23,073 nt of DNA from VGEM01 sp033764265. Its GTDB lineage: Bacteria > Pseudomonadota > Alphaproteobacteria > Rhodospirillales > Rhodospirillaceae. The DNA is taken from positions 1 through 23,073 of the forward strand of contig JANRJB010000410.1 in NCBI GenBank assembly GCA_033764265.1. Reading direction: 5' to 3'. How positions within the stretch are numbered: the stretch's first letter is position 1; each line of letters starts with the position of its first letter. Below, piece by piece: positions 14,324-21,635 of this stretch. The notes beneath the pieces were generated by a model. It had not been told where the DNA came from and made no database searches. It worked only from the letters and a program-made list of their open reading frames with translations. The position numbers were made by a program, and so were the translations under genes.

Positions 14324-15193
14324 TTAGCCGAACCGGGGCGGCTTCCAGTTGTCCACATCGAAAATGTCCGGAACGTGCCGGTCGAAGGCGACCTTGGCCA
14401 GTTCCGGCAGTTCGTCGGCGCTGTTCAGTTTCTGGCCCGGCGCGCGGCCGTAGGACCGGCCGGGGTGATTGGCGATGGGCGCGCGCGGCTGCCAGTCCGA
14501 CAGGTTATGCAGCGCGGCGATGAACGGCACGCTGGCCATCTCGGGGTTCAGCACGTCGGCGACCTTGGCGCCGTAGTTGAAATAGCTGTCCCAGTAGAAC
14601 ATGCGTGGCTTGCCGGTGCCGTCGTCGCTGCCGGGGATCGGAAAGTTGTAGTTGGCCGCGGTCGGCAGCCAGACGATGTCGGCAATGACGCGGATCGCCA
14701 TTTCCTGCAGCACGTCTGGCCCGCGCGCGGTCTGGGCGATGCCGTCGGGGCCGATCGCCTCGGGCCACGGCCCGCCCTTGAAGTGGGCGATCGGTTCCTC
14801 CTGCCTGGTCACCGGGTTCTGCCAGGTCTTGTCCAGGATGGTGGTGCCATCGAAGTCGGTATAGACGCCCACTTCCCACGCCGTGCCGACGAATTTGTTG
14901 TCACCGGCCGGCTTCCACCGCGAGTAGTTGTAGTTGAGCATGGTGTTGAGCGGCACCATGTTCCCGCCGGCATGCAGGTAGGCGTAGTAGTGCACGGTCC
15001 AGTACTTGTGCACCTCGGCCTCGGCGGTGGTGGCGTAGATCTTGGCGTAGGTCTCGGCTCGGGTCTTGGGGTCCGACAGGTTGAGCGTTTGACCGCCGGT
15101 GGCGGCCATCACCGTGGCCGGCCCGGCCACCGCCGCCAGCCCGATGCCCGCGCCGCCCGACAACAGGTTCCGCCGCGTCACGTTGACGATCAT
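14324..15193 (-). CDS. exported DUF1838 family protein
   Basis: A 289-residue protein matching DUF1838 by the stretch YTDFDGTTILDKTWQNPVT followed by an EPIAHFKGGP segment; aromatic residues are dense (WTVHYYAY; NYNYSRW; YWDSYFNYGAK). The N-terminus TRRNLLSGGAGIGLA is a twin-arginine signal followed by an AAA-type cleavage region near 31. Tat export implies folding, and possibly cofactor or metal binding, in the cytoplasm. The family has no defined function. ATG 15193 has GGGAGGG eight bases upstream. It leads the minus cluster DUF1838, double-YCII, NnrU and is divergent from the beta-propeller gene. Confidence 0.85.
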   Translation of the reverse strand: MIVNVTRRNLLSGGAGIGLAAVAGPATVMAATGGQTLNLSDPKTRAETYAKIYATTAEAEVHKYWTVHYYAYLHAGGNMVPLNTMLNYNYSRWKPAGDNKFVGTAWEVGVYTDFDGTTILDKTWQNPVTRQEEPIAHFKGGPWPEAIGPDGIAQTARGPDVLQEMAIRVIADIVWLPTAANYNFPIPGSDDGTGKPRMFYWDSYFNYGAKVADVLNPEMASVPFIAALHNLSDWQPRAPIANHPGRSYGRAPGQKLNSADELPELAKVAFDRHVPDIFDVDNWKPPRFG

Positions 15194-15289
15194 GTTGTCG
15201 CCCTCCCCGAAAATTCCTTCCCCCGAAGTGCGGTCAGCGTAGCATGATGCCCGGGCGAGGGAAGGGCGTGGAACGGGGAGGGACGGGCG

Positions 15290-16924
15290 ATGACGTTCAC
15301 GACTGGCTTGGCGCGCTGCGCCGTGATGTGGGGCGCGCTTTGGTCCATGGGGCCGGGGTCCTTGGGGCCGGCGCTGGCGGCCGAGGCCTACACGGTCGAC
15401 ACGCTCGTGCCGGGCTCGGCCATGAAAGGCGTGCACGGGCTGGCGTTCGACGCCCAGGGCGCGCTGCACGCCATAAGCATCACCGGTATGGCGATCTACA
15501 AGGTCGACCTGGACACCGGCGCGGTGACGACAGTGATCGGCCCGCCCCTGGGCGTGGGCGACGACCTGGCGTTCGGCCCCGACGGGTCGCTGGCCTGGAC
15601 CGCGCGCGACAAGGTCTATCTGCGCAACGCCGTGGGCGACATCCGCACCGTGGCGGACAAGCTCGACGGTCTCAATTCCATCAACTTCGGCCCCGACGGC
15701 CGTCTGTTCTTCACCCGCATCTTCCGCGCCGACGCGCTGTTGGAAGGCTACGCCGACGGCCGGCCGCCGCGCGTCATCGCCGAGAAGCTGGGCGGCCTCA
15801 ACGGCTTCGAGGTCACGGCCGGCGGCAAGATCATCGGCCCGCGCTTCATGGGCGATGCCATCCTGTCGGTGGACATCGAAACCGGCGCGACCGCCGTGAT
15901 CGCCGACGGGTTGCCGACGCCCGCGGCGGTGAACCTGCTGTCGAACGGCGACATCATCGCGCTCGGCTACCGCAGCGGCATTGTCATGCGCATCGACGCC
16001 AAGACCGGCGCCAAGCGCACCCTGGCCACGCTAGCCGGCGCGCCGCTCGACAACCTGGCCATCGACCGGCAGGACCGCATCTATATCTCCCACTCCTCGC
16101 ACAACGGCATCACGCGGCTGGATGCGGATACGGGTGCGGCCACCCGCATCGTCTGGGGCGAGCTCAGCGCGCCCGGCGGCCTGGCGGTGACGACCGACCA
16201 GGGCCGCGAGGTGATCCTGGCCGCCGACGCGTGGAGCCACCGCACCGTCGATCCGACCAGCGGCGCGGTGAAGGTGCTGCCGGCCGCGCCCACGGTGTTC
16301 GGCTCGGTCGCCATCGCCGCCGACGAAGCGCGCATCGTCACCACCAACACCACGCCCGGCGGCATGGTCCAGATCGTCGAACGCGCCACCGGCAAGGCGT
16401 TGAACACGCTGTTCGGCTTCGGCGCGCCCTATGGCGTGCTGACGATGCCGGACACTGGGCTCCTGGTGGCCGACTTCACCGCCGATGCGCTCATCGCGGT
16501 CGGGACCGGCGAGAAACCGCCGCGCACCACCGTTGCCACGGGCCTGGGCGGCCCGGTCGGTCTCGCGCGCGGGGCGGGGAACACGGTGTATGTCACCGGC
16601 CATACCGACGGCACGGTGTCGCGCGTCGACCTCGGCACCGGTGCGCGCACCGTCGTCGCGAGCGGCTTGTCGTCGCCGGAAGGGCTCGCGGTGCTGCCGG
16701 ACGGCACGCTGGCCGTGGCCGAAGTGGGCAAAACGCGGCTGTCGATCGTCGACCCGGCCACCGGCACGGTCACGTCCGCCGCTGAAAATCTGCCGGTGGG
16801 CTACGATCTGGGCGGCGCGGGACCGGCCCCGGGGCTGCTCACCGGCGTCGCCGCCACGACCGACGGTACGATCTTCGTCACCGGCGACGCCAACAATTCG
16901 CTGATCCGGGTGAAGCGGAAGTAA
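15290..16924 (+). CDS. exported NHL/SMP-30-like beta-propeller protein
   Basis: A 544-residue protein with a Sec-type signal (about 1-31, ending GPALAAEA). The mature part is built of about twelve repeats of a GLAF..DG.L...-type strand pair, for example HGLAFDAQGALHA, DDLAFGPDGSLAW, NSINFGPDGRLFF, DNLAIDRQDRIYI and EGLAVLPDGTLAVAE. Twelve units fit two six-bladed propellers. SMP-30/gluconolactonase, NHL and strictosidine-synthase-like proteins share this pattern; the acidic metal ligands of a lactonase were not identifiable, so an enzymatic role is unproven. ATG 15290 follows GGGAGGGA at good spacing. A longer frame from 15244 is an out-of-frame shadow. Confidence 0.85.
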   Translation: MTFTTGLARCAVMWGALWSMGPGSLGPALAAEAYTVDTLVPGSAMKGVHGLAFDAQGALHAISITGMAIYKVDLDTGAVTTVIGPPLGVGDDLAFGPDGSLAWTARDKVYLRNAVGDIRTVADKLDGLNSINFGPDGRLFFTRIFRADALLEGYADGRPPRVIAEKLGGLNGFEVTAGGKIIGPRFMGDAILSVDIETGATAVIADGLPTPAAVNLLSNGDIIALGYRSGIVMRIDAKTGAKRTLATLAGAPLDNLAIDRQDRIYISHSSHNGITRLDADTGAATRIVWGELSAPGGLAVTTDQGREVILAADAWSHRTVDPTSGAVKVLPAAPTVFGSVAIAADEARIVTTNTTPGGMVQIVERATGKALNTLFGFGAPYGVLTMPDTGLLVADFTADALIAVGTGEKPPRTTVATGLGGPVGLARGAGNTVYVTGHTDGTVSRVDLGTGARTVVASGLSSPEGLAVLPDGTLAVAEVGKTRLSIVDPATGTVTSAAENLPVGYDLGGAGPAPGLLTGVAATTDGTIFVTGDANNSLIRVKRK

Positions 16925-16930
16925 GCGAAC

Positions 16931-17464
16931 TCAATACCCCGCCTTTTCCTCGACCTCGCTGCCTTTGCCGTCGGCGACGCGCCCCGCCACGAGAATCGTG
17001 CGCAGGAACGAGCACACCACCTGGCCGCGCTGGTTCTTGGCGGTGGTTTTGAACTTGACGATGCCCTGGCCCGGCCGGCTTTTCGACGGCCGCTTCTCCA
17101 GCACCTCGGACTCGGCATAGATGGTGTCGCCGGCGAACACCGGGTTGGGCAGCAGAATGTCGGTCCAGCCCAGGTTGGCGATGGCCTTCTGGCTCATGTC
17201 CGACACGCTCATGCCGGTGACGATGGCCACCGTCAGCGTCGACACCACCAGCCGCTGGCCGAATTCGGTGTGTCTGGCGTACTCGGCGTCGTAGTGGATC
17301 GGGTGGGTGTTGTTGGTGAGCAGCGTGAACCAGGTGTTGTCGGTCTCGGTGATGGTGCGCCCGGGCCGGTGCTCGTAGGTCGCGCCCAGCTCGAAGTCCT
17401 CGTAATAGCGCCCGCCGCGCTCCCGATAACGTTTCTCGCCGACCTTGGCTGCCTCAGCGACCAT
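16931..17464 (-). CDS. MaoC-like dehydratase (hot-dog fold)
   Basis: A 177-residue hot-dog fold protein: YYEDFELGATYEHRPGRTIT start, TNNTHPIHYDAEYA (50-63) and NPVFAGDTIYAESEV. MaoC/PhaJ hydratases use Asp and His spaced D-x4-H for adding water to enoyl-CoA. Here the His is H57, but the Asp position is N52, so the reaction may be altered or assigned to a subfamily that uses Asn. ATG 17464 has GGGAGA upstream; the frame extension to 17518 runs into a REP-like element. It is convergent with the propeller gene, 6 bp apart. It may act on enoyl-CoA esters made by the acyl-CoA dehydrogenase, although the two are not in one operon. Confidence 0.85.
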   Translation of the reverse strand: MVAEAAKVGEKRYRERGGRYYEDFELGATYEHRPGRTITETDNTWFTLLTNNTHPIHYDAEYARHTEFGQRLVVSTLTVAIVTGMSVSDMSQKAIANLGWTDILLPNPVFAGDTIYAESEVLEKRPSKSRPGQGIVKFKTTAKNQRGQVVCSFLRTILVAGRVADGKGSEVEEKAGY

Positions 17465-17510
17465 GGTGTTCTCCCGTACAACGCACGCGCTTGGGGTCGC
17501 GCGGCCGACA

Positions 17511-17572
17511 CCCCTCACCCCAGCCCTCTCCCCCTCGGGGAGAGGGGGCGAGCGGAGCGAGCGGGTGAGGGG
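17511..17572. repeat. REP-like interspersed palindrome
   Basis: Outer arms CCCCTCACCC (17511-17520) and GGGTGAGGGG (17563-17572) enclose an inner hairpin with arms CCCTCTCCCC (17524-17533) and GGGGAGAGGG (17537-17546) and a 3-nt loop. The inner loop is followed by a GAGCGGAGCGAGCGGG stretch. This composition is familiar as a dispersed intergenic repeat in many GC-rich proteobacteria. It lies between the PuuE-like gene and the MaoC gene and may stabilise or end the upstream mRNA. Confidence 0.85.
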
Positions 17573-17598
17573 GCAAAACCCGATCGCTCATTCTTTCG

Positions 17599-18465
17599 TT
17601 ACGCCGGCGCCTTGAGCTGCACCGCAAAGCATTCCGCGATCTCGCGGCGGGTGGCGAACCACACGCCGGGTTTGCGCAAGGCGTGCGCGATGAAGCGGCG
17701 CAACTGGCCGATGCGGCCCGGCCGGCCGATGATGCGCAGGTGCACGCCCAGCGACATCATTTTCGGCGCGCCGCCATCTCCCGGGGCGCTTTCGGCGTAC
17801 AGCTCGTCGAAGGTGTCGCACGCGTACTTCAGCCAGGCGTCGGGCGTGTAGGCCGGCGCCATCCACATCTTCATGTCGTTGGTGTCGAGCGCGTAGGGCA
17901 CGATCACGATTGATTTCCCATCGACCACATCCCAGAATGGCGAGTCGTCGGAGTAGTCGTCCGAGTGGTAGCTGTAACCCTCCTCGATCAGCAGACGGCG
18001 CGTGTTCTCCGTCAGCACGTAACGCGACAGCCATCCGTCCGGGCGGCGGCCGCAGGTCCGTGCGATGGACTCCGCGGCCTTGCGGATGAACTCCCGCTCC
18101 ATGTCCTCTTTCATCCAGTGCTGATGGGCCCAGCGATAGCCGTGGGCGCAGACCTCGTGCCCGCCGGCCACGATCGCCTGCGCCAGCTGGGGCGCGCGTT
18201 CCAGGGCCAGCGCCGCCGCCGTGAACGTGGCCTTCACGCCGGTCTGGGTCAGCAGCCGCATCACCCGCGGCGCGCCGGCCTTGATGCCGTACCGGTAATT
18301 GCTCTCGTTGCCGAAGTTGCGGCCTTTGGACATCACGACCTGAAGTTCGTCGACCGGGTCCGGGGCGCGGTCGCCGTCGGCGACCATTTCCTCGGCCCCT
18401 TCCTCGACGTTGACCACCAGCGAGACTGCCAGCCGCGCGCCATCGGGCCACTTGAAAGACGTCAT
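17599..18465 (-). CDS. polysaccharide-deacetylase-fold hydrolase, PuuE (allantoinase)-like
   Basis: A 288-residue NodB-fold protein of the PuuE subgroup. NVEEG (19-23) replaces the catalytic TFDDG of true chitin deacetylases, and GHEVCAHGYRWAHQ (102-115), ENTRRLLIEEGY and SDDYSDDSPFW follow the pattern of PuuE-type allantoinases, which hydrolyse a cyclic amide in purine degradation. No other purine pathway gene is in the window, so the true substrate may be another cyclic amide or imide. No signal peptide, so it is cytoplasmic and unlikely to act on cell-wall polymers. ATG 18465 is preceded by GAAGG. The gene is flanked on both sides by REP-like elements. Confidence 0.85.
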   Translation of the reverse strand: MTSFKWPDGARLAVSLVVNVEEGAEEMVADGDRAPDPVDELQVVMSKGRNFGNESNYRYGIKAGAPRVMRLLTQTGVKATFTAAALALERAPQLAQAIVAGGHEVCAHGYRWAHQHWMKEDMEREFIRKAAESIARTCGRRPDGWLSRYVLTENTRRLLIEEGYSYHSDDYSDDSPFWDVVDGKSIVIVPYALDTNDMKMWMAPAYTPDAWLKYACDTFDELYAESAPGDGGAPKMMSLGVHLRIIGRPGRIGQLRRFIAHALRKPGVWFATRREIAECFAVQLKAPA

Positions 18466-18493
18466 TGTACTCTGCCTTCAATTTTGTCCCGTC

Positions 18494-18569
18494 GTCCTGG
18501 GACTTGTTCCCAGGACCCAGGGCAACATGACTGTCTCTAGCTCTGGACCCTGGGGACAAGCCCCAGGGT
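18494..18569. repeat. paired inverted REP-like elements
   Basis: Two hairpins: arms GTCCTGGGA/TCCCAGGAC (18494-18516) and ACCCTGGGG/CCCCAGGGT (18547-18569), each with a 5-nt loop. The loop is CTTGT in the first and its complement ACAAG in the second, and the flanks also match in reverse orientation (CCCAG next to CTGG). The second hairpin is therefore an inverted copy of the first, the arrangement of a bacterial interspersed mosaic element. It occupies most of the gap between the SDR stop and the PuuE-like start. Confidence 0.85.
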
Positions 18570-18580
18570 GACAGACTCGT

Positions 18581-19414
18581 CTAGTGATATTCCTCGCCGC
18601 CGGAGACGTTCATCGCCTCGGCGGTGATGTAATCGGCCTGGCCCGAGCACAGGAACGCGCAGGCCTTGGCGATGTCCTCTGGCAGTCCGGTGCGACCCAG
18701 GGGAATGCGCGCGCGCATGTCGGCCAGGTACTGATCGACCGACTTGCCCTGGGCCTTGCTCATGAAATCGTTCTGCCAGGCGCCCAGCCCGGTGGTGATG
18801 TGGTTGGGGCAGACGGCGTTGACGGTGATCTTGTGCGCAGCCAGCTCGATCGCGGCCACCCGCGTCAGGCCGACCAGACCGTGCTTTGACGACGTGTAGG
18901 CGGCGGTATGGCCGAAGCCCGATTTCGCCGCCTGGCTAGCGATGCTGACGATGCGCCCGCCGCCGCCCTGTTTAATCATCTGCCGGGCGGCGTGCTTGAT
19001 GCCGAAGAAGCAGCCGCGCAGGTTGACGCCCAGCACCGCGTCCCAGTGCTCTTGCGTCGTGTCCACCAACGGCCCGAACAGGTAGCCGATGCCGGCGTTG
19101 TTGATCAGGATATCGAGCCGGCCGTAGGTTTTCACCGCGAAGGCGACCAGCGCCTCGACGTCCTTCTCCACCAGCATGTCGCCGGTGAACGCCGCCGCGG
19201 CGCCGCCATCGGCCGTGATTTCGTCGACGATCTGCTCCAATTCCGCCTTCTGGCCGACGCCGTGGCGGGGCGCGATGTCGCCCTTCACCACGCCGATGTC
19301 GTGCACCACCACCGCCGCGCCGTCGCGCGCCAGGCGCTTGGCGACAGCCTCGCCGATGCCCTTGTGCCGGCCCGCGCCGGTGACGATGGCGACCTTGCCC
19401 GCGAACGGTTTCAT
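18581..19414 (-). CDS. short-chain dehydrogenase/reductase (SDR)
   Basis: A 277-residue classical-type SDR. The Rossmann motif TGAGRHKGIG (12-21) has a longer loop than the usual TGxxxGIG; NNAG begins at 105, and the catalytic set S160, Y173, K177 is intact (SIAS, YTSSK). An extra loop (about 42-62) after the second strand is seen in the FabG-like/17-beta-HSD4-type group. It should oxidise or reduce a hydroxyl/keto group using NAD(P); with D39 after the second strand (VVVHDIG), NAD is more likely than NADP. Start ATG 19414 (MKPFAGKVAIVTG), with a weak ribosome site. No membrane or export signal. It is divergent from the MFS transporter gene. Confidence 0.9.
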   Translation of the reverse strand: MKPFAGKVAIVTGAGRHKGIGEAVAKRLARDGAAVVVHDIGVVKGDIAPRHGVGQKAELEQIVDEITADGGAAAAFTGDMLVEKDVEALVAFAVKTYGRLDILINNAGIGYLFGPLVDTTQEHWDAVLGVNLRGCFFGIKHAARQMIKQGGGGRIVSIASQAAKSGFGHTAAYTSSKHGLVGLTRVAAIELAAHKITVNAVCPNHITTGLGAWQNDFMSKAQGKSVDQYLADMRARIPLGRTGLPEDIAKACAFLCSGQADYITAEAMNVSGGEEYH

Positions 19415-19461
19415 GGGCGTGCTTTCATGGATGTGAGTCTCCGCCTCGGTCGAAGGTTTCT

Positions 19462-19490
19462 GCGATAGGCCGAAGTGGCCCCGCGATCAA
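19462..19490 (-). promoter_or_regulatory. putative promoter of the SDR gene
   Basis: On the minus strand TTGATC (19490-19485) and TATCGC (19467-19462) are separated by 17 nt, with a predicted leader of about 40 nt. Both hexamers are imperfect. The rest of the 134-bp gap to the MFS gene holds only a possible TATGAC (19535-19540) just before the MFS start. Confidence 0.3.
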
Positions 19491-19548
19491 CACCGAAGTG
19501 AGGCCGGTGGCATGCGCCCGCAAGCCGGATCGGGTATGACAGGGGTCC

Positions 19549-20823
19549 ATGGACCAGCTCACTCCTTCGTCGCCGCTGTCCGGCGCCGCGCCCGCGCCGC
19601 AGCGCGGGTTGTCGCGGCTGCAGCTCGCCCTGTCCAGCGCGCTCGCGCCGTTCGCCATGGTGGTCGCCGCGCCGCTGCTGCCCGAGATGGCGCGCGCGTT
19701 CCAGGCCGATGCCGCCGGCATCCAGTACGTGATCTCCGCCTACCTGTTCGGCTTGTTCGTCGCGCAGCTGGTGCTGGGCCCGATCTCCGACCGCTTTGGC
19801 CGCCGCGTCGTGCTGATCGGCGGGCTGGTGGTGTACGCGATCACCTCGATCAAGTGCGCGATGGCGCCCACGCTCGGCTTCCTGGTGGCGGCGCGCTTCC
19901 TGCAGGCCTGCGGCGCGGCGGCGGTGGCCACCGCCGTGCGTGCCTCGGTGCACGACGTTCACCACGGCGACGAGGCCGCCCGGCGCATGGCGTTCATCGC
20001 CGTCGGTCATTCGGTCGCCCACTCTTTGTCGCCGATGATCGGCGGCCTGGCGGGCGAGGCGATGGGCTACGCCGGCATCTTTTTCCTGCTGGCGGGGCTG
20101 GGGGTGGCGCTGCTCGCGTGGTCGGTCGCGGCGTTCCCCGAAACCCGCCCGCGCCGCGCGTCCGCGCCGGGGCGGTTCGGCCTCGGCCACGCGCTCGTCA
20201 CCAGCCTCGCGGTGCTGCGCTCACCGTTGTTTCTGGCCTACACCGCCATCTACGGGCTGACCGGGGCCGGGTTCTTCGCCTTCCTGGCGGTGGGCCCCGA
20301 ATACTTCGCGCGCAACTTCGCGGTCTCGGGCGCCGCGTTCGGCCTTTACTGGTCGTACATGGCGCTGGCCTTCCTGGTCGGCGCCGCGGCCGGGGCGCGC
20401 GCGGTGCGCCGTTTCGGCCGGCGCGCCGCGTTCAACGTGTGTCTCGCGGCCGGCGCGGCCGTCGGCGTCGCGCTGCCGACACTGATTGCCCTTGTCGGCC
20501 CATCGCCGCTGGTGATCATCGCGCCGATGGTGCTGCTGTCGGGCCTGCTCGGCGTGAGCTCGCCGCTGGCGCTGTCGGGCGCGGTCGGCGCCCATCCGAC
20601 CATGGCCGGTACCGCCTCGGGCCTGTGCGGCGCCCTGGCGATGGCGCTGTCGGGCGTGTTCACCATCGTCGGCGGGGTGTTCTACACCGGCGGCGTCTAC
20701 GCCCTGGTGCTGCCGCTGACGACGACCAGCCTGTTGATGCTCGCCTGCGCCGGCGCGATCGCGCGGCTGGAGCGCCTTAAGCCTCCAGCGCCTTCGCCAC
20801 CGCCTTCGGATTGCGGGCGATGA
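19549..20823 (+). CDS. MFS transporter, Bcr/CflA-like drug or metabolite exporter
   Basis: A 424-residue polytopic protein with about twelve hydrophobic segments. The motif A loop GPISDRFGRR (77-86) follows the second membrane segment, and the ARFLQACGAAAVATAVRA region matches the R-x-x-Q-x-x-G pattern of the fourth segment in DHA1/Bcr-CflA-type exporters. It is probably a proton antiporter for a small molecule in the inner membrane; the substrate is unknown. Start ATG 19549 has AGGGG four bases upstream. The last 15 codons (Pro-rich LKPPAPSPPPSDCGR) overlap the 3' end of the convergent antitoxin gene by 47 bp, which suggests the original C-terminus may have been changed by arrival of that module. 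Confidence 0.88.
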   Translation: MDQLTPSSPLSGAAPAPQRGLSRLQLALSSALAPFAMVVAAPLLPEMARAFQADAAGIQYVISAYLFGLFVAQLVLGPISDRFGRRVVLIGGLVVYAITSIKCAMAPTLGFLVAARFLQACGAAAVATAVRASVHDVHHGDEAARRMAFIAVGHSVAHSLSPMIGGLAGEAMGYAGIFFLLAGLGVALLAWSVAAFPETRPRRASAPGRFGLGHALVTSLAVLRSPLFLAYTAIYGLTGAGFFAFLAVGPEYFARNFAVSGAAFGLYWSYMALAFLVGAAAGARAVRRFGRRAAFNVCLAAGAAVGVALPTLIALVGPSPLVIIAPMVLLSGLLGVSSPLALSGAVGAHPTMAGTASGLCGALAMALSGVFTIVGGVFYTGGVYALVLPLTTTSLLMLACAGAIARLERLKPPAPSPPPSDCGR

Positions 20824-21079
20824 CCTTCAGGTAGCTTTGCGCCGCCTGGTCGGGCACCCGGCGGCCCTGCTCCCAATCCTGCACCGTGCGCTTGGGGATG
20901 CCGAAGCGCTTGGCGAACGACGCTTGGGACAGCTTCAGTGTTTGGCGAAGTCCATGAACGTCAGGCACTTCGATGACATGGGTCCGCCCGCTCGTGGGCA
21001 GGCCCTGCATGTATCGCAATGCGCTCTCCATGCTTTCAAGAATATCGCGCTCGAGTCGTGATTTCCGCCGCTTTTTCAT
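20777..21079 (-). CDS. HTH antitoxin of a RelE/HigB-type module (NadS/HigA-like)
   Basis: A 100-residue protein with a Cro/C1-type helix-turn-helix: VHGLRQTLKLSQASFAKRFG (41-60) and IPKRTVQDWEQGRRVPDQAA (61-80), the latter carrying the WEQGRR recognition-helix pattern typical of NadS/HigA antitoxins. The N-terminal 25 residues are basic and helical. It should bind and neutralise the upstream-encoded toxin and repress the module promoter. ATG 21079 starts 14 bp after the toxin stop; the ribosome site is weak, so coupling to toxin translation is likely. Toxin first, antitoxin second is the HigBA order. Its last 15 codons overlap the MFS gene on the other strand. Confidence 0.88.
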   Translation of the reverse strand: MKKRRKSRLERDILESMESALRYMQGLPTSGRTHVIEVPDVHGLRQTLKLSQASFAKRFGIPKRTVQDWEQGRRVPDQAAQSYLKVIARNPKAVAKALEA

Positions 21080-21093
21080 GCCGCTTTTCCGAT

Positions 21094-21435
21094 TCACCGA
21101 AATTGCACTTTCATCTGCCGCACAATTTCCCGCAATGCGTTGCGGACCTCCGGGCTGATGTCGTCGCGCTGGCTTTTCGCGTAGCCGGTCAGCAAGAAGA
21201 TCGGCCAATCGGAATCGAAGTGATAGTAAATCACTCGGACGCCGCCGCGCTTGCCTCGCCCCTGGACGCCCCAACGAATCTTTCGGATACCGCCGGTCCC
21301 CGGAATCAGTACGCCGGACAGCGGATTCCGCGCAATGAAGGCGATGAACTCAAGCCGATCGGCTTCGGTCCAGTGCCGATCCGCCCATCGCTGGAACGCG
21401 TGCTCTTCCCGGACGGTTTGCAGCCGCCGATCCAT
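21094..21435 (-). CDS. RelE/ParE-superfamily (HigB-type) toxin
   Basis: A 113-residue protein with the pattern of HigB/RelE toxins: ADRLEFIAFIARNPLSG, PGTGGIRKIRW (45-55), GRGKRGGVRVIYYHF (59-73) and LLTGYAKSQRDDIS. The string of basic residues (K52, R54, R60, K62, R63, R67) plus Y70/Y71 and K87 fits an mRNA-cleaving ribosome-dependent RNase. Length is normal. ATG 21435 lies five bases after a TATAAA box and has no ribosome site upstream, so the message may be leaderless. The region is visibly less GC-rich than its surroundings, as expected for a mobile module. Confidence 0.88.
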   Translation of the reverse strand: MDRRLQTVREEHAFQRWADRHWTEADRLEFIAFIARNPLSGVLIPGTGGIRKIRWGVQGRGKRGGVRVIYYHFDSDWPIFLLTGYAKSQRDDISPEVRNALREIVRQMKVQFR

Positions 21436-21440
21436 CCGTT

Positions 21441-21468
21441 TTTATACCGCATTGCCGTACACACGCAA
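21441..21468 (-). promoter_or_regulatory. promoter of the HigBA-type module
   Basis: On the minus strand TTGCGT (21468-21463) and TATAAA (21446-21441) are 16 nt apart. The -10 has five of six consensus bases and is followed after 5 nt by the toxin ATG, so transcription would begin at or next to the start codon. The remaining sequence to 21635, about 165 bp, is very GC-rich with a separated inverted repeat (AACGTGG 21573-21579, CCACGTT 21612-21618) and no gene that I can support. Confidence 0.55.
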
Positions 21469-21635
21469 GCCGCCGCCGGGTGGTCGCGCGCGCCCGCCCT
21501 TGCGCGCCGGATGCCGTGGCGCAGGCCGCGCCCGCGCGACGGCCGCCGAACCGGCTTGCCGGGGCGGCGCGCAACGTGGACACTCCCCGCCGGCCGCGCG
21601 CGACCAGCGCGCCACGTTCACGGAGGGACCCTGCC

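Noticed and set aside
13475..15247. 590-residue plus-strand open frame over the YCII and DUF1838 genes
   Set aside because: Antisense shadow; the opposite strand has signal peptides, ribosome sites and duplicated YCII motifs.
15244..16785. 513-residue plus frame overlapping the propeller gene
   Set aside because: Arg-rich frame-shifted shadow; the frame starting at 15290 has a signal peptide and regular blade repeats.
17599..18465. Cell-wall or chitin deacetylase
   Set aside because: No signal peptide, and NVEEG replaces the TFDDG motif; the rest follows the PuuE pattern.
21573..21618. Inverted repeat AACGTGG/CCACGTT upstream of the Sel1-like array as an operator
   Set aside because: The spacer is 32 nt in extremely GC-rich sequence where such matches arise easily; noted but not called as a separate feature.
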